DNA of 64,000 nt from the NCBI RefSeq assembly GCF_024518835.1, contig NZ_JANIGO010000003.1, forward strand, positions 124,001 through 188,000, given 5' to 3'. The notes under the pieces are model-generated. The model was not told where the DNA came from, searched no databases, and saw only the letters and a list, made by a program, of their open reading frames with translations. Shown in pieces: positions 1 to 11,300 of this stretch. The position numbers were made by a program, and so were the translations under genes. Positions within the stretch are counted from its first letter, which is position 1. Each line of letters begins with the position of its first letter. The stretch is from Limnobacter humi. GTDB taxonomy: Bacteria > Pseudomonadota > Gammaproteobacteria > Burkholderiales > Burkholderiaceae_B.

Positions 1-188
1 TGAGTGTGCGGACAAAAACGAGAGCTGATCGGGACAGTTCGACAATGCGCGGGGCAACCTTTACATTCGGGGGGCGTTCGGACTGGGCTACCGGAGCTGC
101 TGGAGGCCAATAAACCTCGATGAGTAACAGTACCGCCAGGGGTAATAACCGACCCGGCAATTGACCATGGTCGGCGATACTCAACAAC
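1..188. other. Left edge, no confirmed gene
   Basis: No recognisable gene. One plus-strand frame is open from the window edge to a TAA at 111-113 (36 codons), so this could be the 3' end of a gene that begins outside the window. An open stretch of that length is not rare by chance and I recognise no motif in it. The rest, up to the stop codon of the minus-strand gene at 189, shows nothing clear. Confidence 0.3.
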
Positions 189-320
189 TCAGGACTTCTT
201 CTCGTCCTTCACCGGTGCGTTGCTCTTGGGCTGGTCACCCAGGATACTTTTGGCTGGGCAAATCTTGAATGCGGGGCATTTCTGGCAACCAACAGCCACT
301 GCAATGGGGCATACAGTCAT
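189..320 (-). CDS. Small four-cysteine protein, function unknown
   Basis: A 43-residue protein with cysteines at 4, 12, 15 and 21 (C-x7-C-x2-C-x5-C), several followed by proline, and a lysine-rich tail. The spacing suggests a bound metal or small Fe-S centre, but that is inference. The frame is open further upstream to 398. I chose the ATG at 320 because AAGGA lies 7 bases before it and because the cysteine block begins right after it. The gene ends close to edd and lies downstream of it on the same strand, so it may be co-transcribed with it. Confidence 0.6.
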   Translation of the reverse strand: MTVCPIAVAVGCQKCPAFKICPAKSILGDQPKSNAPVKDEKKS

Positions 321-410
321 GGCAATATCCTTGATATGAGTAGGGGTATCACCATCATGGCAGAGGGCTGCCCCGAACTCAAGCAAAAAACCCGACAAAT
401 CCTTCCATTT

Positions 411-2219
411 TCAAGGCTGCTCACCCGGTATTTCAAACAACACGCTGGCCCCCTCTTCTGCTGTGCTCACGTGCTGACGCCACAACTGAAAATAACCACG
501 CCCCAGGCTCACAGCCTGAGCCTGTTTCGGTGATGATGCCCGGCTATCCAGATCGGCGTCGGTGTTCAACACACCGGAAACGGCATCCACAGAAACCCAG
601 TCTCCGTCACGCAGCTTGGACAGCGGGCCACCACTGTCCGCTTCTGGGCACACGTGGATGGCCGCCAACACTTTACCCGAGGCACCGCTCATGCGACCAT
701 CGGTCACCAAGGCCACATTCAAGCCCCGATCAAGCAGCACGCCGAGGACAGGGGTTAATTTGTGAAGCTCCGGCATGCCATTGGCCCTTGGCCCTTGGTG
801 GGTCACCACGACCACCACATCCGACTGGAACTCATCCCGCTTGAATGCGTCGATCACCTGTGCTTGATCATTGAATACACGGCATGGCGCTTGAACCACC
901 CGGTGGTTTTGCTTCACGGCAGACACTTTGCACACGGCACGTCCCAAATTGCCGGTCAACAATCGGATACCGCCATCGGGCTGAAAAGGCTGGTTCCAAG
1001 GGCGAAGCACATCCGGATTCCGGGTGGCCTGGGGTTTGCGCACCGAAAAAATTTCACGTTGGGGTTCCACTTCACCCACCGTATCCGCCAGAGAAGTACC
1101 CCACACGGTCATGGCAGTGCCATCCACATAACCGCCATCCATCAACGTGGCCAGCAAACCTGCTGTGCCGCCTGCAGCCTGAAATGCATTCACGTCTTCC
1201 ACACCGTTGGGATACACACGGCACAACAATGGCACTGCGGCAGAAATGGCATCCAGATCGGTCCAATCCATGGTGTATCCAGCAGCACGGGCCACTGCAA
1301 GCCAGTGGATGGTGTGGTTGGTTGAACCACCCGAGGCCATGAGGCCCACCAAGGCATTCACCAAACTGGCGGCATTCACCAAATGCCCCAAAGCCAAAGT
1401 GGGGTTGCGCGTTGCACTGGCCACAGCCCGCACACTGTCGTTCAGTACCGCATCCCGTTGTGGACCAAATGGGGACTCAAACGCAGCGCCCGGAAACTGC
1501 AAACCCATGAAATCCAGCATCAGCTGGTTGGAATTGGCCGTGCCGTAAAACGTGCAAGTGCCAGGGCTGTGGTAAGCCCGCTCCTCGGCCTGCAGCAATT
1601 CATCCCTGCCGGCTTTGCCCTCTGCCGCCAACTGGCGAATGCGGGCTTTTTCGGGATTGCTCAAACCGGTTTCCATGGGGCCAGCCGGAATAAACACAAA
1701 CGGCAAATGCCCAAATGCCAAAGCCCCCATGAGCAGGCCCGGCGCAATCTTGTCGCACACCCCCAGCAAAACGCCGCCATCAAACACATTGTGAGACAGG
1801 CCAATGCAAGCGGCCTGCGCAATCACATCGCGGGAAAACAGTGACAACTCCATCCCTTCACGCCCCTGCGTGACCCCGTCGCACATGGCCGGTGTGCCGC
1901 CAGCCACCTGGGTGGTCGCGCCCAGGGCTTGTGCCGCTTCGGCGATGCGGGCAGGGTATTGCGCAAACGGTTGGTGGGCCGACAACATGTCGTTGTAGGC
2001 CGTGATGATGCCCAGGTGTGGCGCCTTGTGCAGGGCAATGACCCGCTTGGCGGGTGGTTCAAACACTGCGGTGGTATGCGCCAGGTTGGCAGCGCCCACG
2101 GCACTGCGGTTCTGCGCAGCGCTTGGCAAGCTGTCCAGATAACTGGAGCGACCGCTTTTTGAGCGGGCCTCAATCGCGTCACGGACTTTCAGCAACGCGG
2201 GATGTAAGATGGTGGACAT
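411..2219 (-). CDS. edd: Phosphogluconate dehydratase (Edd)
   Basis: Converts 6-phosphogluconate to 2-keto-3-deoxy-6-phosphogluconate, the first dedicated step of the Entner-Doudoroff pathway, in the cytoplasm. The protein has 602 residues, the usual length for Edd. Both IlvD/Edd family signatures are visible: [12 protein letters not shown] at about 155-166 and [12 protein letters not shown] nearer the C-terminus. Cysteines 113, 155 and 222 are placed to hold the 4Fe-4S cluster. The frame extends 13 codons upstream, but the ATG at 2219 gives the family N-terminus and has GGA about 8 bases upstream. Its start is only 30 bp from that of divergent zwf, so its promoter must lie inside zwf. Confidence 0.96.
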   Translation of the reverse strand: MSTILHPALLKVRDAIEARSKSGRSSYLDSLPSAAQNRSAVGAANLAHTTAVFEPPAKRVIALHKAPHLGIITAYNDMLSAHQPFAQYPARIAEAAQALGATTQVAGGTPAMCDGVTQGREGMELSLFSRDVIAQAACIGLSHNVFDGGVLLGVCDKIAPGLLMGALAFGHLPFVFIPAGPMETGLSNPEKARIRQLAAEGKAGRDELLQAEERAYHSPGTCTFYGTANSNQLMLDFMGLQFPGAAFESPFGPQRDAVLNDSVRAVASATRNPTLALGHLVNAASLVNALVGLMASGGSTNHTIHWLAVARAAGYTMDWTDLDAISAAVPLLCRVYPNGVEDVNAFQAAGGTAGLLATLMDGGYVDGTAMTVWGTSLADTVGEVEPQREIFSVRKPQATRNPDVLRPWNQPFQPDGGIRLLTGNLGRAVCKVSAVKQNHRVVQAPCRVFNDQAQVIDAFKRDEFQSDVVVVVTHQGPRANGMPELHKLTPVLGVLLDRGLNVALVTDGRMSGASGKVLAAIHVCPEADSGGPLSKLRDGDWVSVDAVSGVLNTDADLDSRASSPKQAQAVSLGRGYFQLWRQHVSTAEEGASVLFEIPGEQP

Positions 2220-2249
2220 GGCATTTCCAATCAACATGGAGCAGACTGC

Positions 2250-3746
2250 ATGAATCAATCGGGCAACCTGGGCAGCGGCAGCGACTCACCCGCCAATCCG
2301 GTGGGCGAGTTTACGTTTGTGCTGCACGGTGCAGGTGGCGACCTGGCCAAGCGAAAAATCATACCGGCCTTGGCGCAGTTGGCCAGCGTGGGTTACTTCT
2401 CGCCCGGTGCAAGACTCATCTTCGCACAAAGAGAGGCCTTGAGCCCAGCGCAGGCCTTGGCTGAAGTGGATGCATTTCTGGCACGTACCGGTAACGATGC
2501 TGCCCGAGCCACCCTGCCTGCGCTGGCACCCTTGTTGTCCACCTGTTCAGTTCGCTTGGGTGAAGCGACTGCAAAAGCCGCGCTGGATGCGGCCATTGCG
2601 CAAGGCCCCCACCCGGTGGTGCACTATGCAGCATTGCCATCTTCCCGATTCAAAGACTTGATTGCCTGCTTGCCAGAGGAACGGTCTGCCCAGCGCTTGC
2701 GCCTGGTGCTTGAAAAACCCCTGGGCTTCAATGCCCGTGAATCGGCCGACATTGAAGCCGCAGCGGCTGCCAAATTCAATGAAGACCAGATTTTCCGGAT
2801 TGACCACTACCTGGGCAAACAGGCGGTTCAAAACCTGTTGGCCCTTCGTTTGGGCAACCGAATTTTTGAACCGCTTTTAACGCGCGAGCACGTGGCCTCC
2901 GTTCAAATCACCGTGGCTGAAGATTTGGGTGTTGAAGACCGGGCCGGTTTTTATGAACACGCGGGCGCTCTGCGTGACATGGTTCAAAGCCACATGCTGC
3001 AGTTACTGGCCATTGTGGCCATGGAACCCCCGGTTTCGCTGGAAGCCAACAGCCTGCGGGATGAAAAGCTCAAGGTGTTGCGCTCGCTTAAAGTGCCGCA
3101 AGTGTTGAGCACTCCCGAGATCATCACCGGGCAATATGCAGACGGCTACGTCAAAGGCCAACCGGTTCCGGGCTATTTGAATGAGCCCGGTGTACAAGCC
3201 CACTCCTGCACTGAAACCTATGTGGCATTTCGCACCGAGGTGCAAACCTGGCGCTGGGCTGGCGTGCCCTTTCTGTTGCGCACCGGCAAACGCATGCCCC
3301 GGCGGTTTGCAGAAATCGTCATTCAATTTCGCGATGTACCCAAACCACTCTACGAACCAGTGGGCGGACACTGGAGTGGAAACCAGTTGGTGATACACCT
3401 GCAGCCCGACGACAAACTGGAGCTGAAACTGTTGGCCAAAACGCCAGGCGAGCGCCTGCGTTTAAAGCCCGTGTCGCTGGACCTGGATTTTTTCAACACC
3501 TGGCGCATTCCGGTGCGGGATGCTTATGAGCGCCTGATCACCGACATTTTGCGGGGACGCCTCAGCCTTTTTCTTCGGCGGGATGAAGTACAAACCCAAT
3601 GGGAATTTGTGGACCGTATATTGTCAGACCTGAAGCAGCACGGTTTGGGGCCGGTGCCCTACACCAGCGGAACCTATGGCCCATCGGCTGCCACCGCCAT
3701 GGCCTTGCGCACCGGTGCACTGTGGTCAGAGGACGGTGTGTCATGA
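2250..3746 (+). CDS. zwf: Glucose-6-phosphate 1-dehydrogenase
   Basis: Oxidises glucose 6-phosphate to 6-phosphogluconolactone with NAD(P)+ and feeds the Entner-Doudoroff genes around it. The 498-residue protein has the nucleotide-binding stretch GAGGDLAKRK at 27-36, EKPLG at 155-159 and the active-site signature RIDHYLGK at 183-190. The ATG at 2250 follows GGAG by 8 bases. It is the first gene of a coupled set: its TGA overlaps the eda start as ATGA. The promoter cannot fit in the 30 bp before the gene together with the edd signals, so it probably lies within the 5' part of edd. Confidence 0.97.
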   Translation: MNQSGNLGSGSDSPANPVGEFTFVLHGAGGDLAKRKIIPALAQLASVGYFSPGARLIFAQREALSPAQALAEVDAFLARTGNDAARATLPALAPLLSTCSVRLGEATAKAALDAAIAQGPHPVVHYAALPSSRFKDLIACLPEERSAQRLRLVLEKPLGFNARESADIEAAAAAKFNEDQIFRIDHYLGKQAVQNLLALRLGNRIFEPLLTREHVASVQITVAEDLGVEDRAGFYEHAGALRDMVQSHMLQLLAIVAMEPPVSLEANSLRDEKLKVLRSLKVPQVLSTPEIITGQYADGYVKGQPVPGYLNEPGVQAHSCTETYVAFRTEVQTWRWAGVPFLLRTGKRMPRRFAEIVIQFRDVPKPLYEPVGGHWSGNQLVIHLQPDDKLELKLLAKTPGERLRLKPVSLDLDFFNTWRIPVRDAYERLITDILRGRLSLFLRRDEVQTQWEFVDRILSDLKQHGLGPVPYTSGTYGPSAATAMALRTGALWSEDGVS

Positions 3747-4378
3747 ACAGCATTCCCCTACCCAGTCTTCAGGCCATCATGCCAGTGGTGGTCATCGATA
3801 CCGTGGACCAGGGCCTGGCCATCGCCAACGGCCTCTTGTTGGGCGGCATTCGGCAAATTGAAGTGACGTTGCGAACCACGTGCGCACTGAAGGCCTGCGA
3901 AGCCATCGCTCGCGATGTACCGCAATGCCTGCTGGCTGTGGGTACCGTCCTGACAGTTGCCGACATGGACCATGCGGTTCAGGCTGGGGCTCAATTATTG
4001 ATCTCCCCTGGGCTAACCAACCGGTTGGCCGAACAGGCTCATCTGAAGAGCCTACCCTGGATTCCCGGGGTGGCCACCGCCACTGACATGATGAATGCCC
4101 GGGACTGGGGCTACAGCGTCTTGAAATTCTTCCCAGCCATGGCGGCGGGCGGACCCACTGCATTAAAGGCCTTGTCAGCCCCCCTGCAGGATTTGACCTT
4201 CATTCCCACAGGTGGTGTTGGGTTGGCAGACCTGCCTGCGTGGAAAGCCTTGCCCAGCGTTCAAGGTGTGGGTGGCAGCTGGTTAACGGCCAATTTGCAA
4301 GGCATGAAACCCGGAGAGATTGAACGAACCGTTGCTGAACGTGCTGCTGAGGCCTTGAAACATTGGCAACAGGCATGA
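3743..4378 (+). CDS. eda: KDPG aldolase (Eda)
   Basis: Cleaves 2-keto-3-deoxy-6-phosphogluconate into pyruvate and glyceraldehyde 3-phosphate. It has 211 residues, the normal size. The Schiff-base lysine is K128 in LKFFPA and the general acid/base glutamate is E40 in QIEVTLRT. The phosphate-binding GGV turn is also present (IPTGGVG). The start is set by an ATGA overlap with the zwf stop; the longer upstream frame lies inside zwf. It ends in an ATGA overlap with the next gene, so zwf, eda and the lactonase-like gene form one translationally coupled operon. Confidence 0.96.
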   Translation: MNSIPLPSLQAIMPVVVIDTVDQGLAIANGLLLGGIRQIEVTLRTTCALKACEAIARDVPQCLLAVGTVLTVADMDHAVQAGAQLLISPGLTNRLAEQAHLKSLPWIPGVATATDMMNARDWGYSVLKFFPAMAAGGPTALKALSAPLQDLTFIPTGGVGLADLPAWKALPSVQGVGGSWLTANLQGMKPGEIERTVAERAAEALKHWQQA

Positions 4379-5271
4379 GAACCGGTGTAACCCAGGACTG
4401 GACCATGGAATGGTCACCAATTGAGCTGGGTGGCGCCTCACTCACCGAAAGCCCACGGTACGCCCACCAGCAATGGGTGTGGGTCGACATTCCGAGCAAA
4501 ATCCTCTACCGCTGCAAGACACCCATCCACGCTGCCAGGCACCCCATTGAACAGACCGTGCTACCCGACGAAGTGGCTTGCGTGTTGCCCACGGCACAAG
4601 CCGATGTGTGGCTGCTCATGGGCCGTCACGATGTATACACCGTCGACTGGACGAGCAGCAACGCCACCATTCAAGCTCACCGCATGAGCCTGCCGTATGA
4701 CCCCAACACCCATCGATTCAATGATGGTCAATGGGGGCCAGACGGTGCAGTGTGGATTTCCACGCTGGTGGACGCTCGTCAACCGAATACCGCAGGGTTG
4801 TATCGTATCCAAGATCAACACGCCGAATTGAAGGCTGCCGACCTGGTGGTTGGCAATGGGCTTGCATTCTCACCCGATGGGACCCAGCTGTGGCTGGCCG
4901 ATACTCGGCAGCGGTGCATCTGGCGTTACCCGTTCAACAAGGCCACCGGCGTGCTGGGCCAACGCACCCTGGTTGCCCAATACACCACCGCCAATGAACG
5001 ACCCGACGGTGCGACCATTGGACCCGATGGCCATTATTGGGTGGCCATTCTGGAGGGTAGTCGTCTGGACCGATACACCATGGACGGGAAACCCTTGCCC
5101 GCCGTCCCTGTGCCTTTAAAACGCCCCACCATGCCCTGCTTCGGCGGACATGGCTTACCTACCTTGCTGGTTACAGGTCTTGCACCCACTGGCGAGTATC
5201 CCAATGCCCAGGGCTTTGAACAAGCCACCCTGGTGTTTGCACCGCTGCCTCCAAACCTCACGCCAGCTTGA
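4375..5271 (+). CDS. SMP-30/gluconolactonase family protein
   Basis: A six-bladed beta-propeller of the SMP-30/gluconolactonase/LRE family, 298 residues. Landmarks are the metal-ligand glutamate in LTESPRY, the RFNDGQWGPDG blade, NGLAFSPDG followed by LADT, and RPDGATIGPDG. Members hydrolyse sugar lactones. Its position after zwf and eda suggests it opens 6-phosphogluconolactone or gluconolactone; no pgl gene is seen nearby, so it may replace Pgl (inference). I chose the ATG at 4375 that overlaps the eda stop. An ATG at 4405 with AGGA 7 bases upstream is a real alternative and would give 288 residues. Confidence 0.85.
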   Translation: MRTGVTQDWTMEWSPIELGGASLTESPRYAHQQWVWVDIPSKILYRCKTPIHAARHPIEQTVLPDEVACVLPTAQADVWLLMGRHDVYTVDWTSSNATIQAHRMSLPYDPNTHRFNDGQWGPDGAVWISTLVDARQPNTAGLYRIQDQHAELKAADLVVGNGLAFSPDGTQLWLADTRQRCIWRYPFNKATGVLGQRTLVAQYTTANERPDGATIGPDGHYWVAILEGSRLDRYTMDGKPLPAVPVPLKRPTMPCFGGHGLPTLLVTGLAPTGEYPNAQGFEQATLVFAPLPPNLTPA

Positions 5272-5317
5272 TCCACAGATGAACAACTCGAAGCATTTTC
5301 TCGACAGAATGCATGAA

Positions 5318-5332
5318 TGAGAATGATTTCTA
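5318..5332. promoter_or_regulatory. Fur-like box
   Basis: The 15 bases TGAGAATGATTTCTA match the 7-1-7 Fur pattern TGATAAT-G-ATTATCA at 6 of 7 positions in the left arm and about 4 of 7 in the right arm, in an AT-rich stretch 64 bases before the receptor gene at 5396. Iron control of a siderophore receptor and PiuC pair is expected from other proteobacteria. Binding itself is inferred. Confidence 0.65.
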
Positions 5333-5395
5333 TTTACATTATTATTGACGCATGGCACCATGACACCTCTTCTCAACTAAACTCGATCCATTGCC

Positions 5396-7657
5396 ATGAC
5401 CCACAACGCCTCCCCAAACCCCCGACGCGGCCTGAGGAAGCCCAATAGCCTGAGGCAACCCACACTGGCCGCCGCCATTGGCCTGGCCGCTCTGCCCGGT
5501 CTTTCTTTTGCGGAGGAATCCAAGCCACAGACATTGAATGCAGTAGTGGTAGAAGGCCAGGCTGTCAAGGGACAAAACCCGCTGGGCAATGCGGACTCAC
5601 CGTATAAAGCCGAGTTGATGGAGTCATCGAAATTTGCCCGCCCGGTGGCCGAGACGCCCAAGAGTATTCAGATCATCACCAAAGAGGCCATCAAGGACTC
5701 CGGGGCCACCGACCTGAAAGACGTGATTCGTGTGCAACCCGGCATCACCATCAGCACTGGTGAAGGGGGCAACGCATTCGGTGATCGTTTTATTATTCGC
5801 GGTTTTGAAGCCCGCAATGATGTGTTTATCGATGGCCTTCGAGACCCCGGTGTAACCAGCCGCGAAACCTTTGCAGTGGAGCAAATTGAGGTGTCCAAAG
5901 GCCCCAGCAGCAGCTTTGCCGGTCGGGGTACCACAGGGGGGGCCATCAACAACGTCACGAAAAAGCCTGGCCCGATCGACTTCACCACGCTGGAAGTGGG
6001 CTTGGGTACAGACCATAAATTTCGAACCACGCTGGATGCCAATCGCCAACTAACGGACGACACGGCAGTCCGCGTGAATGCCCTGTATTCAGACCGGGAC
6101 CTTCCAGCGCGAGATGGTGCTGAACAGCAGCGCCAAGGCCTGGCTGTTGCGATTGATCAGCGCATCAACTCGCACCTGAAATTGAGCGCTGATTATTACT
6201 ATTTTCGGTCAGATGAAATTCCCGACGGTGGCGTGCCTTGGGACAGCGCAGCAGGCAAGCCGGTCAGCGGGAGAAAATTCTATGGACAAAACGGGCGGGA
6301 TTTTCTGAACAATGGTGCCGACATTCTGACCTTCGGTGTGGACTACAACCTGGGCAACGGTACCCGCCTTGAAAACCGAACGCGGTATGGCGTAACGACC
6401 AACCAATACATCGTAACCATTCCCGGTTTGGGCGTGGTCAATGGCACTGGTGCTTGCGTTGCCGGCACCAATGTGGGTGTCAACACACCTGGCGTGTGCG
6501 TCCGGGCCACTTCGCAAAACCGAAACCAACAGAATACCTACATCGGGAACCAAACCAACTGGATCAAGGAATTTGACTGGGGCTCCATCCAACACCACGT
6601 GGTCGCCGGGGTGGAATTCTCCCGCGAAGAAGCCGAGAACATTCCCTATGTCGACAGCCTCCGAACACCGAATGCCGGTGACCCCCTGAACACCAACAAC
6701 AATGCTTGGCTGCAACAGGGTGGTCGCTACACACCCAGCAGCAACATCACGACCATCCGCGCCAATACGCTGTCCGCTTATGTGTTGGACACGGCCAAGC
6801 TCAACAGCGAATGGGAGGTGTTCAGCGGCTTGCGCTACGACACCTTCGACTATGCCTATTACACCGGGCCGAATGATTACCAGGGCACCTCACGGGGTGG
6901 TTACAAAGACGGGTTTCTCAACGGCCATGTGGGTGTGACCTACGCACCATGGGTCAATGGCAATGTGTATGCCACCTACAGCACCTCATCGAATGCGAGT
7001 GGAGAACAACTGGATGCCACGGCGTGTGACTACGGCGGCTTGTGCGGCAGCAATGTGAAGCCCGAACGCAACCGCAGCGTTGAAGTGGGCACCAAATGGC
7101 AATTGGTGGACAAGCGGCTGTTGCTGACAGCAGCCGTGTTTGACATCACCAAAAGCAATGTGTTGTCACAACTTTCGCCGGGTGTGTTCACACAGGTGGG
7201 CGAATTGCAAGTACGCGGTGTCGAGATCGGCGTAGGCGGCAAAATCGATTACGACTGGGACATCAATGCGGGGCTGGCCGTGTTGGACACCGAAATTGTG
7301 AAGTCTGATACACCGAGTGAAGTGGGCAAATCATTCCCCAACACCGCAGAGACCAGTGCCAATGTGCAAACCCGTTACAAGCTGGATGACCAATGGGCGA
7401 TTGGCGGCACAGTGACTTACAAAGGCAAGATTTCCGGTGGCACCCCCAATGGCCCGGTGACCAACAATTCGCTGGAGGCCAGCACCGTGTGGGATGCCAT
7501 GGCCGAGTACCGGGTATCCAAAGACCTGAAGGTCCGGCTCAATATCCTCAACCTGTTTGATACAGAGTATTACACTGCACTGTATCGTTCTGGTTCACCG
7601 TTCACCTACGTGGGCGAAGGCCGCTCTGCAACGCTTACCGTCATCAAAGACTTTTAA
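5396..7657 (+). CDS. TonB-dependent siderophore receptor (Fiu/PiuA-like)
   Basis: Outer-membrane receptor of 753 residues for ferric siderophores. The N-terminus carries a signal peptide ending at about LSFA-EE (residue 40), then a TonB-box-like TLNAVVVEG, then the plug with [39 protein letters not shown]-like [10 protein letters not shown] and [13 protein letters not shown]. The long C-terminal region has barrel-type alternating strands and ends in an aromatic residue (TVIKDF). The next gene is a PiuC/YbiX dioxygenase, the conserved partner of Fiu/PiuA catecholate receptors, which supports this subfamily. The Fur-like box upstream suggests induction under iron starvation. Confidence 0.92.
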   Translation: MTHNASPNPRRGLRKPNSLRQPTLAAAIGLAALPGLSFAEESKPQTLNAVVVEGQAVKGQNPLGNADSPYKAELMESSKFARPVAETPKSIQIITKEAIKDSGATDLKDVIRVQPGITISTGEGGNAFGDRFIIRGFEARNDVFIDGLRDPGVTSRETFAVEQIEVSKGPSSSFAGRGTTGGAINNVTKKPGPIDFTTLEVGLGTDHKFRTTLDANRQLTDDTAVRVNALYSDRDLPARDGAEQQRQGLAVAIDQRINSHLKLSADYYYFRSDEIPDGGVPWDSAAGKPVSGRKFYGQNGRDFLNNGADILTFGVDYNLGNGTRLENRTRYGVTTNQYIVTIPGLGVVNGTGACVAGTNVGVNTPGVCVRATSQNRNQQNTYIGNQTNWIKEFDWGSIQHHVVAGVEFSREEAENIPYVDSLRTPNAGDPLNTNNNAWLQQGGRYTPSSNITTIRANTLSAYVLDTAKLNSEWEVFSGLRYDTFDYAYYTGPNDYQGTSRGGYKDGFLNGHVGVTYAPWVNGNVYATYSTSSNASGEQLDATACDYGGLCGSNVKPERNRSVEVGTKWQLVDKRLLLTAAVFDITKSNVLSQLSPGVFTQVGELQVRGVEIGVGGKIDYDWDINAGLAVLDTEIVKSDTPSEVGKSFPNTAETSANVQTRYKLDDQWAIGGTVTYKGKISGGTPNGPVTNNSLEASTVWDAMAEYRVSKDLKVRLNILNLFDTEYYTALYRSGSPFTYVGEGRSATLTVIKDF

Positions 7658-7677
7658 TTCAACCCGAGACCTTGACC

Positions 7678-8361
7678 ATGTTGATCGTGATTCCGAAGGT
7701 GCTGAACGCCGACGAACTGGACTCATTTCGAACCGCGTTGCACGCAGCAGAATGGACCGATGGCAAAGCCACTGCAGGAACTCAATCGGCAGCGGTCAAG
7801 GTCAATCAACAGCTGCCAGAACTCAGCCCGGTGGCGCAGCAACTGGGCAACCGCTTGCTGAAGAAGTTGGGTGCACATCCGCTATTTTTGTCGGCGGCAT
7901 TGCCCAAAACCATTTATCCACCGCTGTTTAACCGCTATCGGGGTGGTGAGCATTTTGGTGTGCATGTGGACAATGCCATTCGGCCCATCGCCGGAACATC
8001 ACACATCATTCGAACCGACTTGTCGGCCACGCTTTTTCTGATGGAGCCCGACAGCTACGACGGCGGTGAGTTGGTGATTGAAACCCAGTTTGGGTCCCAA
8101 GCAGTCAAACTGAACGCTGGGGACATGGTGCTGTACTCGGCCAGCAGCCTGCACCAAGTGAATGCCGTCACCCACGGTGAACGGCTGGCGGCATTCTTCT
8201 GGCTGCAAAGCCTGGTTCGAGACGACGGCGTGCGCCAATTGCTGTTTGACCTGGACCAAAGCATTCAAGAACTGACGCAAACCCTGGGACAACGCCACAA
8301 CGAGGTGGTGCGGCTGACGGGTGTGTATCACAATCTGATGCGGCGGTATGCCGAGGTCTGA
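7678..8361 (+). CDS. piuC: PiuC/YbiX-type Fe(II)/2-oxoglutarate dioxygenase (PKHD hydroxylase)
   Basis: A 227-residue member of the PKHD-type hydroxylase family. The iron ligands are H96 and D98 (GVHVDN) and H159 (SSLHQV); R169 in HGERLA should bind 2-oxoglutarate. The frame also allows a TTG at 7672, but the ATG at 7678 gives the E. coli YbiX-like N-terminus. It follows the receptor by 20 bases and is almost certainly co-transcribed with it. The natural substrate of this family is not settled. Its last 34 bases overlap, on the other strand, the end of cusA. Confidence 0.92.
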   Translation: MLIVIPKVLNADELDSFRTALHAAEWTDGKATAGTQSAAVKVNQQLPELSPVAQQLGNRLLKKLGAHPLFLSAALPKTIYPPLFNRYRGGEHFGVHVDNAIRPIAGTSHIIRTDLSATLFLMEPDSYDGGELVIETQFGSQAVKLNAGDMVLYSASSLHQVNAVTHGERLAAFFWLQSLVRDDGVRQLLFDLDQSIQELTQTLGQRHNEVVRLTGVYHNLMRRYAEV

Positions 8362-11300
8362 TTCATCCACAAAAATGCAGCCGGCACCACAAACAGCGAC
8401 AGCAAAGGCGCTGTGACCATGCCGCCCACCATGGGGGCCGCAATGCGCTGCATCACCTCGCTGCCGGTGCCAGTACTCCACAGAATGGGGACCAAACCCG
8501 CCAGAATGGTGAACACCGTCATGGCTTTGGGTCGAACACGCATGACCGCCCCTTCAACAATCGCCTCCAGCAGGTGTTCATCGCTGTTCAAGCCCTCATC
8601 CAGGCGAGCTTTCCACGCCTGGTTAAGGTACATCAACATCACCACACCAAACTCGGCAGCCACACCTGCGAGGGCGATCAAGCCCACCCCCACGGCAACC
8701 GACAGGTTAAAGCCCATCCCCCACACCAGCCACAAGCCACCCGTGAGGGCAATGGGCAAGGTGGCCATGATCAACAGCCCCTGCCCCAGTGAGCCAAAGG
8801 TGGCTGTCAACAGCACCAAAATAATCAGCAAGGTCATCGGCACCACCACCTTGAGCCTTTGTGCAGCACGTTCCAGGTACTCAAATTGTCCGGACCAGCT
8901 GATGGCATAGCCGGGGGGCAGGCTCACGGTTTGAGCCACAGCCCGCTGCATGTCCTTCACGGTGGCCTGCAAGTCACGTCCGCGAATGTCGATGTACACA
9001 TACCCAGCCAGTCGCGCATTCTCGCTGCGCAACATGGGCGGCCCTGCCGCAACCGATACGCGGGCAACATCGCCCAGCACAATCTGCTGCCCCAGTGGCG
9101 TCTGAATGGGCAGGTTCGCCAGTGCGGCGGGTGAATCCCGCAACTCGCGCGGGTAACGAATTTGAATGGGGTATCGCTCCAGCCCTTCCACCGTCTCGCC
9201 CACCACCTGTCCACCGATGGCACCACTCACCCAGGCCTGCACATCGGCCACGGACATCCCGTAACGGGCTGCAGCGGCGCGGTCCACGGTCAACTCAATG
9301 TAACGCCCACCGGTCAAACGTTCTGCCAGGGCACTCGTCACCCCAGTGACCGGTTTGACCGCCTGCTCCACCTGACCGGCGATCTGATAAATCGTGGCCA
9401 GGTCTGGTCCGGTGACCTTCACACCCACTGGGCTTTTGATGCCGGTGGCCAACATGTCAATGCGGTTGCGAATGGGGGGTACCCAAATGTTGCTCAAACC
9501 GGGCACACGCACTGTGCGGTCCAGTTCATCGACCAATCGATCCGGGGTCATGCCCGGCCGCCATTGGTCGCGGGGCTTGAATTGAATCACGGTTTCAAAC
9601 ATTTCAACGGGCGCAGGGTCCGTGGCCGATTCAGCCCGCCCCGCTTTTCCGTACACCGAGGCCACTTCAGGCACTTGCTTGATCAGGCGATCGGTTTGCT
9701 GCAACAACTCGGCAGCCTTGCCAATCGACAAACCCGGCAAGGCGGTGGGCATGTACAGCACATCGCCTTCATCCAGTGGGGGCATGAACTCGGACCCCAA
9801 ATGCAACAATGGCCACAGGCTGAACACGGTCAGCACCACACCCAGCAACACGGTGAATCGCGGGTGTTGCAACGCACGGTTGAGCAAGGGCCGATATGCA
9901 GACACCATCCAGCGGTTCAACGGGTTGTTGACCTCGCCGGGAATGTGACCCCGAATGAGATACCCCATCAACACCGGAATCAAGGTAACGGCCAAAACCG
10001 CCGAGGCGGCCATGGCATAGGTTTTGGTGTAAGCCAACGGTGCAAACAAGCGCCCTTCTTGCGCCTGCAAGGCAAACACTGGAACAAAACTCAAGGTGAT
10101 GATGAGCAACGATGAAAACAGGGCTGGCCCCACCTCCACCGCGGCCTGTTGCATCAATTGCCAGCGGGTGGCTGTGTCAGGGGTGTCGTCTGGGTGCTGC
10201 TGTTGCCAACGCTCCAAATGCTTGTGTGCGTTTTCGATCATCACCAACGCAGCATCCACCATGGCGCCGACGGCAATCGCAATGCCACCCAGCGACATCA
10301 CATTGGCGTTTACACCTTGAAGGCGCATGATCACAAACGCCGCCAGAATACCCAATGGCAACGACACCACCGCCACCAGCGATGAACGCACATGCCAAAG
10401 AAACACGGCACACACCAGGGAGACCACCAGCATTTCCTCCAGCAGCTTGTGGGTCAGGTTTGAAATGGCCGAGCGAATCAGGGTCGAACGGTCGTACACC
10501 GTCACCAACTCAACGCCTTGGGGCAAGCCGGGCTTCAATTGATCCATCTTTGCCTTCACGGCTTCAATGGTATCCAGGGCGTTTTCACCACTGCGCATCA
10601 CCACCACACCCCCCACGGCCTCGCCCTCGCCATTGAGCTCGCCCACACCGCGACGCATGTCGGGCCCCAGTTGAATGCGGGCCACATCGCCCAGCAAAAC
10701 CGGCACACCGCGGTCATTGCTGCGGATGAGTACAGCGCGGAAATCATCCAGTGTGGCCAGATACCCCGTGGCACGCACCATGTACTCGGCCTCACCCAAC
10801 TCGATGACCGAGCCGCCCGCTTCCTGGTTGGCCGCTTCAATGGCGGACACCACATCCCGAAGCGATACCCCGCGCGCCGCCATGGCCTGCGGGTTCAGCA
10901 CCACCTGGTACTGCTTCACAAACCCGCCGATGGATGCCACCTCCGACACATGAAGCGCGGTTTTCAATTGCGGCTTCAGGTACCAGTCCTGGATGGAGCG
11001 GAGTTGAGCGAGGTCCAGCCGGTGAGTGGTGTCGCGCAAGGCATACTGGTAGACCCAGCCCACCCCAGTGGCATCGGGTCCAATGGTGCTTTTCGCGCCA
11101 GCGGGCAATGTGGACTGCGCCTGGTTCAAATACTCCAGCACGCGCGAGCGCGCCCAATACAGGTCCACCCCATCCTCAAAAATCACATAAACAAAACTGT
11201 CCCCGAAAAAGGAAAAGCCCCGCACATCTTTCGCACCGGGTACCGACAACATGGTGGTGGTGAGCGGATAGGTCACCTGCTTTTCGACAATCTGCGGTGC

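Noticed and set aside
9162-10115. Plus-strand open frame within cusA
   Set aside because: Shadow of cusA, whose helices and metal methionines are intact on the other strand.
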